Below, piece after piece: positions 1 to 7,790 of a stretch of DNA of 64,000 bases (positions are counted from its first letter, which is position 1; each line of letters begins with the position of its first letter). Both the position numbers and the translations under genes were made by a program. The stretch is from contig NZ_JASITE010000007.1 of assembly GCF_030767025.1 (NCBI RefSeq), forward strand, positions 310,001-374,000, read 5' to 3'. This DNA comes from Nocardia sp. CC227C (GTDB taxonomy: Bacteria; Actinomycetota; Actinomycetes; Mycobacteriales; Mycobacteriaceae). The notes beneath the pieces are model-generated. The model searched no databases. It had not been told where the DNA came from and saw only the letters and a list, made by a program, of their open reading frames with translations.

Positions 1-407
1 CGGGTCAGCACCTTCTCGGCGAAGGCACGCACCACCGGGATCTCCTCGGCGGCGAAGAGTCCGGCGTCGATCGCCTCCAGCGGCAGCAGCCCGCGCGAGG
101 CGCTGGTGTTGTGGAAGAAGTACGCCAGCGCCGTGGACGGGCAGGCCGTGCCCATGGCGAAGGTGGCGGCGGCCAGATCGCGCAGGGTGCCGCCGAGGCC
201 GCCGAACTTCTCCGGCACCACCAGGCCCAGCAGTCCGGCATCGCGCAGCAGTCCGAGATGCGAGGCCGGGAAGGTGGCGGTGCGATCCGCCTCCTCGGCG
301 GCGGCGCGCAGGGCGGGCAGCACCGCGTCGACGCGTTCGGCGCGCTGCCGTTCCGCATCGGTCATATCTTCGACTAGCCGTTGGCCGGTCGGTCGTTCGG
401 CGGTCAT
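1..407 (-). CDS. Acyl-CoA dehydrogenase-fold flavoprotein, 3' part outside window
   Basis: Only the N-terminal ~135 residues are present; the gene runs off the left edge. The visible part is the helical ACAD N-terminal domain, with the family's LLRDAGLLGLVVPEKFGG segment near residues 50-67 and a following FAMGTACPSTALAYFFHNT stretch. The start overlaps the stop of the flavin reductase gene as ATGA (404-407), so the two are translationally coupled. A partner flavin reductase suggests an FMNH2- or FADH2-dependent monooxygenase of the ACAD fold (like HsaA or DszC) rather than a true CoA-ester dehydrogenase; this is inference, because the C-terminal catalytic region is not visible. Confidence 0.75.
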   Translation of the reverse strand, partial: MTAERPTGQRLVEDMTDAERQRAERVDAVLPALRAAAEEADRTATFPASHLGLLRDAGLLGLVVPEKFGGLGGTLRDLAAATFAMGTACPSTALAYFFHNTSASRGLLPLEAIDAGLFAAEEIPVVRAFAEKVLT

Positions 408-889
408 CGGGCAATCCCCTCGTGGTAGGTGCGGTCGTGGTAGATCAGCGGGGGTGCGGGCCGCGGCCGGGCGGCGTCCTCGACCAGGCCGAGCACGATG
501 GTGTGGTCTCCGGCCGGGTGGCAGGCGGCGACCGCGCAGTCCAGCCAGGCCACCGCGTCGGTGAGGATCGCCGCTCCGCTGGGCGCGGTGTCCCAGTCGC
601 CGACTGCGAAGCGGGCGGCGGGATCGCCGCTCGGGGTGGCGAAGCGCCGTCCGATCTCCTCGTGGTCGTGGCCGAGCACATTGATCGCGAACACTCCGCT
701 GCGGCGGATGAGTCGGCAGGTGGTGCTGGCCGTCGTCAGGCTGATGGAGACCAGCGGCGGATCCAGGGCCACACTGGTGAAGGAACTGGCCGTCATGCCG
801 TGTCGCCCGCCGTCGTCGCGGATGGTCGTCACCACGACGACACCGGTGGCCCACTGCGCCAGCACCGCACGGAGATTCGTCGAACTCAC
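404..889 (-). CDS. Flavin reductase, FMN-binding (HpaC-like)
   Basis: 161 residues, the normal length for the small flavin reductase component of two-component monooxygenases. The N-terminal segment ATGVVVVTT, then MTASSFTSVALDPPLVSISL, is the typical flavin-binding split-barrel signature; AINVLGHDHEEIGRRFA follows. It would reduce free FMN or FAD with NAD(P)H and hand it to the ACAD-fold partner encoded immediately downstream (4-bp overlap). The start is GTG at 889, preceded by a GGAAAG ribosome-binding site, and a GTTTC-N7-GAAAC element lies 10 bp upstream of the start, so IclR control is likely. Confidence 0.85.
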   Translation of the reverse strand: MSSTNLRAVLAQWATGVVVVTTIRDDGGRHGMTASSFTSVALDPPLVSISLTTASTTCRLIRRSGVFAINVLGHDHEEIGRRFATPSGDPAARFAVGDWDTAPSGAAILTDAVAWLDCAVAACHPAGDHTIVLGLVEDAARPRPAPPLIYHDRTYHEGIAR

Positions 890-898
890 GGGCTTTCC

Positions 899-915
899 GT
901 TTCGATAGAGGAAAC
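899..915 (-). promoter_or_regulatory. Putative IclR operator, site A
   Basis: GTTTCGATAGAGGAAAC (plus strand), a perfect 5-bp inverted repeat with a 7-bp spacer, 10 bp upstream of the flavin reductase start. Same architecture as the elements at 1002, 2555, 13630, 18385 and 18469. Confidence 0.6.
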
Positions 916-1001
916 GCTGTTACGCACAAGGTAACGCTGCGCGGGAGTGTGGTGCAAGCGGAGCGGCGAAAATGGCCAGTACTCGCGGGATTCGGCGGGG
1001 C

Positions 1002-1018
1002 GTTTCCCAATGGGAAAT
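1002..1018 (+). promoter_or_regulatory. Putative IclR operator, autoregulatory site E
   Basis: GTTTCCCAATGGGAAAT, containing the near-perfect 15-bp palindrome TTTCCCAATGGGAAA (1003-1017). It sits 21 bp upstream of the IclR-type regulator start and fits the GTTTC-N7-GAAAC pattern with one mismatch in the last base. Confidence 0.6.
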
Positions 1019-1039
1019 GGCGTGCCCTAAGCTGTAGGC

Positions 1040-1825
1040 GTGTCGGACACCGAGGCCGAGAATCAAAGTCGTTCCATCGCCGCCGTCGAGCGCGCCATGG
1101 ATGTATTGCTGCTGTTCGGCCGAACCGGGCGACCCGATCTAGGCGTCACCGAGATCGCCAACGAACTGGGCCTGACCAAAGCGGCGGTGCATCGCATCCT
1201 GACGGCGCTGCGCAATCGCGAACTCATCAGCCTGGAGCCGACCACCCGCCGCTACGCACTCGGCCACGCCGCCATCGCGCTGGGCCGTGCCTATCTCGCG
1301 CGCACCGATCTGCGCGTCATGGCGGCCCCGGAGCTGCGCCGACTGGCAACGCTCACCGGGGAGACCGCCACCCTGTCCATTCGGCGCGGTGATACCCGCA
1401 TGTACGTGGACCAGGTGGTGCCCGATCAGGAACTTCGGATGGAAGTCGCCCTCGGCGTGCCGTATCCGCTGCACGCCGGCAGCTCCTCCAAGGCCATCCT
1501 GGCCTTCCTGCGCAAGGAGGAGATCGACGAGTATCTGGACCGCCACGAGCTGACTCCCTTCACCGACGCCACCATCACCACCCCGCGCAAGCTGCGCTCC
1601 GAACTGGCCGAGGTGCGCAAGCGCGGATACGCGATCTCGTTGGGGGAGCGGCAGATCGGCGCGGCCTCGGTCGCGGCCCCGGTGCTCGACCACGACGGCG
1701 GCGTGGTGGCCGCGATCAGCGTGTGCGGACCGCTGTCGCGCTTCGAGCCGCGGTTGCAGGAGTACGTGCCGATGCTGCAGAAGGCGGCGGGCGCGGTGTC
1801 GGCACAGCTGGGCTATTCGGGCTGA
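1040..1825 (+). CDS. IclR family transcriptional regulator
   Basis: 261 residues, the usual IclR length. The N-terminal winged helix-turn-helix is visible at about residues 14-75 (AMDVLLLFGR, VTEIANELGLTKAAVHRILTAL). The C-terminal effector-binding domain carries the family hallmark LHAGSSSKAILAFL near residue 150 and ends with the CGPLSRF motif region. Start GTG at 1040, transcribed divergently from the flavin reductase operon. IclR proteins typically control catabolism of small acids and aromatics; the shared 17-bp elements at six promoters in this window make this the obvious regulator for the surrounding catabolic genes. Confidence 0.9.
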   Translation: MSDTEAENQSRSIAAVERAMDVLLLFGRTGRPDLGVTEIANELGLTKAAVHRILTALRNRELISLEPTTRRYALGHAAIALGRAYLARTDLRVMAAPELRRLATLTGETATLSIRRGDTRMYVDQVVPDQELRMEVALGVPYPLHAGSSSKAILAFLRKEEIDEYLDRHELTPFTDATITTPRKLRSELAEVRKRGYAISLGERQIGAASVAAPVLDHDGGVVAAISVCGPLSRFEPRLQEYVPMLQKAAGAVSAQLGYSG

Positions 1826-1836
1826 GCGCGCCGCCC

Positions 1837-2544
1837 TCACAGGTCCGCGCCGGGCTTGAGCACGCCCAGTGCCGCCGCCGCGAGCACACTGCCCCAGATC
1901 GCCCACACATAGGGCAGGCAGCCGTCCACGCTGCGTCGCAGGGTGCGCTCCACCGACTCGCTGGAGCCCGAGGACATCAGGGTCGCGAAGGCGGGGCCGA
2001 AGGGGCGCAAGGTCATTCGGATGCCCAGCCCCGCCGCGATGGCGATGCCGTAGAGCACGATCTTGCCGCCGAGCCAGCGCGGATCGGTGCTGACGCCGAA
2101 CGGCTCGGCGGCCACCAGCGCGTACCCGCCCGAGAGCACCGCCCCCGCGACGACGGCCACCCGGATGGCGAGGTCGGCGCGATAGATGCCCGCGATGCGT
2201 CCGTGCGTGCGGTGCGCGATGACGGCCAGTGTCAGCCACACCGCCGCGAACAGCCAGACCGCCACGACGAACCACCAAGGGAAGAAATCGATTCCGAACA
2301 GCGACGCGCCGTGCGGCTCCAGGGCCATCAGGGTGACGCCGCTGGGCAGGAACAGCACCAGGCAGATCTTCGGGCCGAGATCGAGTCCGCTCATGATGGC
2401 CAGTGCGGAGGACCGGGCGGCCGGGGTGAGCTTCGGATCGATCACGAAGCGGCTGGAGTAGTACACGCCCAGATCGCCGCCCAGCCAGAATACGAACAGC
2501 ACCAGGTGCAGCAGGATCCACCAGCCGTTCGGATGCGCTCCCAT
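1837..2544 (-). CDS. Integral membrane protein of unknown function
   Basis: 235 residues with about five or six hydrophobic segments, beginning WILLHLVLFVFWLGGDLGVYY and including FFPWWFVVAVWLFAAVWLTLAVIAHRTHG. The first helix with a His and a conserved GGD resembles the CopD/urate-oxidase N-terminal type of membrane fold, but no firm family could be assigned. ATG at 2544 is chosen because AGAGG lies 5 to 9 bp before it; a longer reading back to 2625 lacks such a site. A GTTTC-N7-GAAC-type element 11 bp upstream places it in the putative IclR regulon, so it may transport or handle a pathway metabolite (inference). It converges with the iclR gene, 11 bp apart. Confidence 0.7.
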   Translation of the reverse strand: MGAHPNGWWILLHLVLFVFWLGGDLGVYYSSRFVIDPKLTPAARSSALAIMSGLDLGPKICLVLFLPSGVTLMALEPHGASLFGIDFFPWWFVVAVWLFAAVWLTLAVIAHRTHGRIAGIYRADLAIRVAVVAGAVLSGGYALVAAEPFGVSTDPRWLGGKIVLYGIAIAAGLGIRMTLRPFGPAFATLMSSGSSESVERTLRRSVDGCLPYVWAIWGSVLAAAALGVLKPGADL

Positions 2545-2554
2545 ACGTACCTCT

Positions 2555-2571
2555 GTTCTCTTGTGCGAAAC
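2555..2571 (-). promoter_or_regulatory. Putative IclR operator, site F
   Basis: Minus strand reads GTTTCGCACAAGAGAAC, nearly identical to site C at 18469 (GTTTCGCACAGAGAAAC) but with an imperfect second arm. It lies 11 bp upstream of the membrane-protein start, the same distance as sites A and C from their genes. Confidence 0.5.
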
Positions 2572-2653
2572 ACCGTTTCGTAAGCGGATACAGCCGATAG
2601 TGTCACATCGACAGGGCATTTCCACAAACGCGGGCGTTCGCTACCGTCCGGTG

Positions 2654-2675
2654 TGAATCGGTTATGCATCGATTC
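2654..2675 (+). promoter_or_regulatory. Two 11-bp direct repeats, putative CarH/LitR-type operator upstream of photolyase
   Basis: TGAATCGGTTA followed directly by TGCATCGATTC: 8 of 11 positions agree. The same 11-mer (TGCATCGTTTT/C) is repeated twice at 5056-5077 before the lipocalin operon. A TATGAT -10 box at 2680-2685 would give a transcript starting at or next to the photolyase ATG (2692), so the repeats overlap the -35/spacer region, a repressor position. CarH-family MerR proteins are known to bind tandem 11-bp direct repeats. Confidence 0.55.
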
Positions 2676-2691
2676 GGATTATGATGGCGAG

Positions 2692-4014
2692 ATGGCTGCC
2701 TCCATCGCGCTGTTCACCCGCGACCTACGCATGCGTGACAATCCGGCGCTCGCCGCCGCCCACCGCGAGGGGACGGAGGTGGTGCCGCTCTTCGTCGTCG
2801 ACGAGGCCATCCTGTCGAGAGCGGCCGCGCCGAACCGGGTGCGCTTCCTGTGCGCCGCGCTCACCGAACTGGACGCGGAGCTGCGGTCCCGGGGCGGACG
2901 GCTGATCGTGCGGCACGGGCGCGTGGTCGACGAGGTCGAACGGGTGGCGGCCGAGGTCGGGGCGCGCACCGTGCACATCGCCGAGGACGTGAGCCACTAC
3001 AGCCGCCACCGCGAGAACGCCCTGTGGGAGCGACTCTCGGCCGGTGGCCGCCGGTTGCGCACGCATCCGGCGTCGATCACCGCCGTGGATCCCGCCGAGG
3101 TGAAACCCGATACCGGCCGCGGCCACTACGCGGTGTTCACGCCCTATTTCCGCCGCTGGCTGGAAACGCCCGTGCGGCGGCCGCTGCCCGCCCCCGATGC
3201 GATGACCGTGCCCGAGATCGCCGGCGATCCGATACCCGACCCGGCCGAGCTGTGTGGCGCGCCGGGTTCGCCGGGCCTGCGGGTCGGCGGTGAGATCACC
3301 GGGCGTGAGCTGCTGGCGCACTGGTTGTCCGGGCCGGTGGAGCAGTACGCGGACCGCAAGGATCTGCTGGCGGTCGAGGGCACCTCGGGCCTGTCGCCCT
3401 ATCTGCACTTCGGCTGCCTGTCGGCGGCGGAGGTGGTGTGCCGCACCGATGCCTCCACCGCGGGCGGCCACGCCTTCGTGCGGCAGGTGGCCTGGCGCGA
3501 CTTCCACCACCAGGTGCTGGCCGACCGCACCGAGGTCGCACGCGCGGACTACCGGTCCGAGAGCCGGACCTGGGTCGACGACCGCACGGGCCTGGAAGCG
3601 TGGCGGGCCGGGCGCACCGGCTACCCGGTCGTGGACGCGGCCATGCGGCAGCTGCTCGCCCAGGGCTGGATGCCGGGGCGGGCCCGCCTGATCGCGGCCA
3701 GCTTCCTGAGCAAGACGCTGCGCGTGGACTGGCGGCTGGGGGCCGCGCACTTCGAGCGCTGGCTGGTCGACGCCGATCTCGCCAACAACCGCCTGAACTG
3801 GCAGTGGGCCGCCGGAACCGGTACCGACACCCGGTCCAGCCGGGTGCTCAACCCGCTGTTGCAGTCCGAACGCTACGACCCCGACGGGGAGTACGTGCGC
3901 CGCTGGCTGCCGGAGCTCGCGGATCTGCCGGGCGGTGCGGTGCACCGGCCGTGGCGGGCGGACGTGCCCGCCACGGTGTATCCGGCCCCCATCGTCGAAT
4001 TCCGGGGCATGTGA
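2692..4014 (+). CDS. phr: Deoxyribodipyrimidine photo-lyase
   Basis: 440 residues. The N-terminal antenna-binding Rossmann domain starts SIALFTRDLRMRDNPAL. The C-terminal FAD domain shows all family landmarks: SPYLHFGCLS (~235), VRQVAWRDFHHQVL, GYPVVDAAMRQL, and the NRLNWQWAAGTGTDT block near residue 375. It would repair UV-induced pyrimidine dimers using blue light. ATG 2692 is chosen because the photolyase fold begins there and a -10-like TATGAT sits 7 bp upstream (leaderless transcript); a GTG at 2653 would add 13 unrelated residues. It belongs with the light-response genes that follow. Confidence 0.93.
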   Translation: MAASIALFTRDLRMRDNPALAAAHREGTEVVPLFVVDEAILSRAAAPNRVRFLCAALTELDAELRSRGGRLIVRHGRVVDEVERVAAEVGARTVHIAEDVSHYSRHRENALWERLSAGGRRLRTHPASITAVDPAEVKPDTGRGHYAVFTPYFRRWLETPVRRPLPAPDAMTVPEIAGDPIPDPAELCGAPGSPGLRVGGEITGRELLAHWLSGPVEQYADRKDLLAVEGTSGLSPYLHFGCLSAAEVVCRTDASTAGGHAFVRQVAWRDFHHQVLADRTEVARADYRSESRTWVDDRTGLEAWRAGRTGYPVVDAAMRQLLAQGWMPGRARLIAASFLSKTLRVDWRLGAAHFERWLVDADLANNRLNWQWAAGTGTDTRSSRVLNPLLQSERYDPDGEYVRRWLPELADLPGGAVHRPWRADVPATVYPAPIVEFRGM

Positions 4015-4020
4015 CCGGAT

Positions 4021-4041
4021 CTCGGCGATCGACCAGCCGAG
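4021..4041. terminator. Possible weak bidirectional hairpin
   Basis: CTCGGC and GCCGAG arms with a 9-nt loop in the 29-bp gap between the convergent photolyase and SDR genes. No T-tract, so only a candidate. Confidence 0.3.
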
Positions 4042-4043
4042 CT

Positions 4044-5015
4044 TCAGTCGCGTGGGCCGTGCGGGTCGATACCGGCCGCCGCCGCGCAGTACCGCCACAC
4101 GCGCTCGCGGTCGCCGGGCAGGTCGCGGGTGCGGTTCGAACAATGCGTTGGCCGCGGCCGCCGATCGTGCCAGAACTGCCCGGACGGCACGTCGGCGGCG
4201 GCCAGCCACACCGCCGTGTCCGCGCCCTCCGCGGCGGTGCGCAACAGCGGCCGGACCAAGCGCCGGAAGCCGGGGAGGGCCGAGCTGATGCCCGGGGTGT
4301 CCACCCAGCCCGGATGCATGGCGTGCACCGAGATACCCTGCGCGGCATAGCGTTCGGCGAGTACCGGGGTGAGTGCCACCTGTACGCGTTTGCTGCGCGC
4401 GTACGCCACCGCACCCCGGTACCGGCCGGTGCGGTATTCGAGGTCGGCCACCGGCAGCGGTTGGGTGTACATGCCGCCCGAGGACATGAGAATCACCCGC
4501 GCCGAGTCCGACCGGGCGAGGGCGGGTGCGAGCAGTTCGGTCATCAGCAGCGGGCCGAGCACATGGGTCGCCAGGGAGAGTTCGTGGCCGTCCGGGCTCT
4601 CGGTCCGGGTGGGCGGCAGCACCCCGGCATTGTGGACCACGATGTCGAGCGGTTCGCCACTGTCGGCGCGGGCGCTGGCGTAGGCCCGCACGTGCGCCGA
4701 GTTCGCCACGTCGCACCGGTCCACGCGCGGTGCGCTGCCGGCAACGGCGGCGGCGATGTCGTCGGCCGCGCGACGGCCGCGCTCGGTATCGCGCACCAGC
4801 AGCGTCACCTGCGCGCCGAGCCGGGCCAGGCCGGTCGCCGTCGCCTTGCCGATGCCCGAGTTCGCGCCGGTGACCAACGCGCGGCGGCCGCGCAGCGCAT
4901 GCGCGGGGATCGGCTCCCAGGACCGCCGTCGCCAGTGGAAGCCGGGGCGGGTGTAACCGAGCACCACGGTTCGGTCGAGTAGGGCGTCGAGTCGATCGGC
5001 GGGCCGGGAGGGCAT
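4044..5015 (-). CDS. Short-chain dehydrogenase/reductase
   Basis: 323 residues, longer than a classical SDR because of a ~40-residue N-terminal extension (DRTVVLGYTRPGFHWRRRSW). The NAD(P) motif TGANSGIGKA is at about residue 49, NAG at ~128, and the catalytic YxxxK as YARSK near residue 204. The sequence resembles the dehydrogenase/reductase member 12-like group found next to photolyase, lipocalin and CFA-like genes in light-stress clusters. ATG 5015 has AGGAAGG 8-9 bp upstream. It is transcribed divergently from the lipocalin operon and shares the promoter region holding the 11-bp direct repeats, so joint regulation is likely. Confidence 0.88.
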   Translation of the reverse strand: MPSRPADRLDALLDRTVVLGYTRPGFHWRRRSWEPIPAHALRGRRALVTGANSGIGKATATGLARLGAQVTLLVRDTERGRRAADDIAAAVAGSAPRVDRCDVANSAHVRAYASARADSGEPLDIVVHNAGVLPPTRTESPDGHELSLATHVLGPLLMTELLAPALARSDSARVILMSSGGMYTQPLPVADLEYRTGRYRGAVAYARSKRVQVALTPVLAERYAAQGISVHAMHPGWVDTPGISSALPGFRRLVRPLLRTAAEGADTAVWLAAADVPSGQFWHDRRPRPTHCSNRTRDLPGDRERVWRYCAAAAGIDPHGPRD

Positions 5016-5055
5016 GGTCGGTCACCTTCCTGCTGGCGATGCGTTCCGTTCGCGC

Positions 5056-5077
5056 TGCATCGTTTTTGCATCGTTTC
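5056..5077 (+). promoter_or_regulatory. Two 11-bp direct repeats, putative CarH/LitR-type operator upstream of lipocalin operon
   Basis: TGCATCGTTTT and TGCATCGTTTC in perfect tandem (10 of 11 identical), in the divergent region between the SDR and lipocalin genes. Candidate -10 hexamers TACGCT follow at 5078 or 5083, so the repeats would cover the -35 region. The unit matches the repeat at 2654-2675. Confidence 0.6.
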
Positions 5078-5143
5078 TACGCTACGCTGTGGACACCAGC
5101 ACGTCGACCGAATCCCGCGACTCGCGCGAAGGAGTGGAGAACG

Positions 5144-5752
5144 ATGAAGGCACATCGACGGCACCGGAGAATGTCGGCGGTCCTGCTCGCGGCGGCGGCC
5201 GCGCTCACCGGCGGCCTGTTGTTCCCGGCGTCCGCGGCGGCGGCGCCCGTGACTTCCGCGCCCGTGACTCCGGTGCCGCGGCTCGACGTCGAGCGGTACC
5301 TGGGCACGTGGCAGCAGCTGGCCGCCATTCCGCAGCCGTTCAACCTCGCCTGCGCCCGCGACACCCGCGCCGACTACGGCCTCGCGCCCGGTGGCGACAT
5401 CACGGTCCGCAACCGCTGCACCACCTGGTTCGGCACCACCGACGAGATCGTCGGCAGGGCCGAGGTGAACGACCCGGTGACCAAGGCGCAATTGGGCGTC
5501 ACCTTCTGGAACCAACCCGACCCGCCCACCAACTACGTGGTCACCGCGATCGACCCGGACTACTCCTGGGCGCTGGTCGTGAACCCGGAGCGCACCTCCG
5601 GATTCGTGCTCTCGCGCACCCCGACCCGCAGCGCGGACGACTGGTCCGCCATCCGGGCCGCCATCGACGCGGCGGGCATGAACTCCTGCCTGTTCCTGAC
5701 CTCGCCCACCACCGGCGGCGATGAGCGGATCGTGCCGCTGTGCGAGCGTTGA
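5144..5752 (+). CDS. Secreted lipocalin family protein
   Basis: 202 residues. A signal peptide (basic MKAHRRHRR, then a hydrophobic run ending ASAAAA) precedes a lipocalin barrel starting with the GxW signature in YLGTWQQLAAIPQPFN at about residue 50; LGVTFW and YVVTAIDPDYSWALV follow as in bacterial Blc-type lipocalins. It should bind a hydrophobic ligand outside the membrane, possibly oxidised lipid. ATG 5144 is preceded by GAAGGAG; an upstream in-frame start at 5039 lies before the promoter repeats and is rejected. First gene of an apparent six-gene operon ending with a MerR regulator. Confidence 0.88.
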   Translation: MKAHRRHRRMSAVLLAAAAALTGGLLFPASAAAAPVTSAPVTPVPRLDVERYLGTWQQLAAIPQPFNLACARDTRADYGLAPGGDITVRNRCTTWFGTTDEIVGRAEVNDPVTKAQLGVTFWNQPDPPTNYVVTAIDPDYSWALVVNPERTSGFVLSRTPTRSADDWSAIRAAIDAAGMNSCLFLTSPTTGGDERIVPLCER

Positions 5753-7080
5753 CCGGAGCCAACCGCCGGGTGGCGGTGATCGGCAGCGGCGTGTCGGGGC
5801 TGACCGCCGCCTGGGTGCTGGCCCGCGACGCCGATGTGGTGCTGTACGAGGCCGACGGCCGGTTGGGCGGGCACGCGCACACGCACCGGGTGGCGGCGCG
5901 CCGCGACGGTTCGGGCGACGCCCTCGGCGTCGACTCGGGATTCCTGGTGCACAACGACCGCACCTACCCGACCTTGCTGCGGCTGTTCGGCGAATTGGGC
6001 GTCCGCACACAGGAATCCGATATGTCGATGTCGGTGCGTTGCGACGGCTGCGGCCTCGAGTACGCGGGCGCGAAGGGTCCGCGCGGACTGTTCCCGGAAG
6101 CGGGCACCCTGCGGCGCGGCCGGTATCTGGGCATGCTCGGCGAGATCCTGCGCTTCCACCGGCTCGCCCGCGACGAACTCGCCGACCACGGGGGCGACGC
6201 CGGGCGCACGCTCGGGGAATTCCTCGCGGCAGGCCGGTTCTCGCCGTATTTCACCTCGCATTTCATGGTGCCGCTGGTCGCCGCGGTGTGGTCGTGCCCG
6301 CCGCGGCGGGCGCTGGAGTACCCGGCGCGGTACCTGCTGACCTTCCTCGACCACCACGGCATGCTCACCGTGTTCGGGTCGCCGCCCTGGCGCACCGTCA
6401 CCGGCGGATCGGCAGGCTATGTGCGGGCCATCGCCGACCGGATGCACGCGGTGCGGATCGGGACCCCGGTGCGGGCCGTGCACCGGGGCGCGCGAACGGT
6501 CGCGGTGCGCGACGACGCCGACCGGGTGGACTTCTTCGACGCCGCCGTCATCGCCACCCATCCCGATCAGGCGCTGCGGCTGCTGGCAGCCCCGACGACG
6601 GCCGAGTCCGAAATCCTGGGGGCGCTGCCGTATTCGGTGAACCACACCATCCTGCACACCGACGAATCGGTGCTGCCGCGCCGCTGCGGCGCGCGGGCCT
6701 CCTGGAATTACCGGCTGCCCGATTGCGCCGCCGCCCCCGACCGCGTGCTGGTCAGCTACGACGTCACCCGATTGCAGCGGCTGACCGGGCTCGCCGACCG
6801 GCGCTTCCTGGTCACCCTGGGCGACGGCGACCGGGTCGCGCCCGAGACCGTGCTCGCCACCATGACCTACGAACATCCGCAGTACACCCCGAATTCCATG
6901 GCCGCGCGCCGCCGCCTGCCCGAAATCGGCGATCACACGGTGGCTTTCGCGGGCGCGTACCACGGGTGGGGGTTCCACGAGGACGGTGCGCTGTCAGGGC
7001 TGCGCGCCGCCGAACGCATCGGCGGCCGGTGGCCGCGGCGCCCTGCCGCGGTTCCCGTTGCCGTAGGCGGGCAGTCGTGA
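5740..7080 (+). CDS. FAD-dependent amine oxidase-like oxidoreductase
   Basis: 446 residues. N-terminal FAD-binding motif VAVIGSGVSGLTAAWVLA then LYEADGRLGGHAHT; the C-terminal GAYHGWGFHEDGALSGLRAAERI closes the FAD site as in flavin amine oxidases and phytoene-desaturase relatives. In proteobacterial singlet-oxygen clusters a protein of this type sits between lipocalin/photolyase and DUF1365-CFA genes and takes part in fatty-acid modification (family knowledge; the exact reaction here is inferred). Start GTG 5740 overlaps the lipocalin gene by 13 bp; TTG 5749, giving a TTGA overlap, is an alternative. Confidence 0.88.
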   Translation: MRALTGANRRVAVIGSGVSGLTAAWVLARDADVVLYEADGRLGGHAHTHRVAARRDGSGDALGVDSGFLVHNDRTYPTLLRLFGELGVRTQESDMSMSVRCDGCGLEYAGAKGPRGLFPEAGTLRRGRYLGMLGEILRFHRLARDELADHGGDAGRTLGEFLAAGRFSPYFTSHFMVPLVAAVWSCPPRRALEYPARYLLTFLDHHGMLTVFGSPPWRTVTGGSAGYVRAIADRMHAVRIGTPVRAVHRGARTVAVRDDADRVDFFDAAVIATHPDQALRLLAAPTTAESEILGALPYSVNHTILHTDESVLPRRCGARASWNYRLPDCAAAPDRVLVSYDVTRLQRLTGLADRRFLVTLGDGDRVAPETVLATMTYEHPQYTPNSMAARRRLPEIGDHTVAFAGAYHGWGFHEDGALSGLRAAERIGGRWPRRPAAVPVAVGGQS

Positions 7081-7781
7081 CCGCGCCGCGGCTGGTGCGG
7101 ACCGTCATCCGGCACACCCGCACCGAACCGGTCCGGCACCGGTTCAGCTACCGCAGCTACAGCTGGCTGGTCGACCTCGACGAACTGCCGTCGCTGCCGT
7201 GGTACCTGCGGCCGTTCGCGCGCTTCGACGAGAGCCGGGACGCGGTGGGCGCGCGGGCCGTGGTGGACCGCTGCCTGGCCGACGCCGGGATCGACGCGGG
7301 CGGTGGGCGCGTCCTCATGCTCACCAATGCTCGCGTGCTCGGCTACGTCTTCAATCCGCTGACCGTGTACTGGTGCCACGACCGCGCCGGAGCGCTGCGC
7401 GCCGTGGTCGCCGAGGTGCACAACACCTACGGCGGCGTGCACCGCTACGTGGTGGAACCGGACGCGCACGCGGAATCGACCGTGGACAAACGGTTCTACG
7501 TCTCGCCGTTCAATTCGGTGACCGGACGCTACCGGCTGCGCACCCCGGTGCCGACCGACCGGCTGCGCCTGGCGATCGTCCTGGACCGGCCGGACGGGCG
7601 AACCTGCTTCGCCGCCAGCATGTCCGGACGCGTACTGCCCGCCGACCCGCACACCCTGCTGCGCGTGCTGCTCGCCCACCCGCTGGAGACCTGGCGGGTG
7701 ACGGCGCGCATCCGCTGGCAGGGGCTGCGGCTGTGGGCGCGCGGCCTGCCGGTACTGCCTCGACCACAACACATCTCGTAG
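7077..7781 (+). CDS. DUF1365 family protein
   Basis: 234 residues, starting at GTG 7077 which overlaps the previous stop as GTGA. Recognised by the DUF1365 blocks RHRFSYRSYSWLVDLDEL, LTNARVLGYVFNPLTVYWCHD near residue 80 and VDKRFYVSPFNSVTGRYR near residue 138. No reaction is established to my knowledge, but the family is almost always encoded between a flavin amine-oxidase-like gene and a CFA-synthase-like gene, as here, and is implicated in membrane-lipid modification. The downstream CFA-like gene follows after 9 bp. Confidence 0.9.
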   Translation: MTAPRLVRTVIRHTRTEPVRHRFSYRSYSWLVDLDELPSLPWYLRPFARFDESRDAVGARAVVDRCLADAGIDAGGGRVLMLTNARVLGYVFNPLTVYWCHDRAGALRAVVAEVHNTYGGVHRYVVEPDAHAESTVDKRFYVSPFNSVTGRYRLRTPVPTDRLRLAIVLDRPDGRTCFAASMSGRVLPADPHTLLRVLLAHPLETWRVTARIRWQGLRLWARGLPVLPRPQHIS

Positions 7782-7790
7782 GAGGCTGTC

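Noticed and set aside
2653..2691. Upstream GTG start for photolyase
   Set aside because: Would put the start inside the operator repeats and add 13 residues not seen in the photolyase fold.
2725..5025. 766-codon open frame antisense to photolyase and SDR
   Set aside because: Arg/Gly/Pro/His-rich shadow translation caused by GC-rich third positions; the opposite strand has clear photolyase and SDR motifs.
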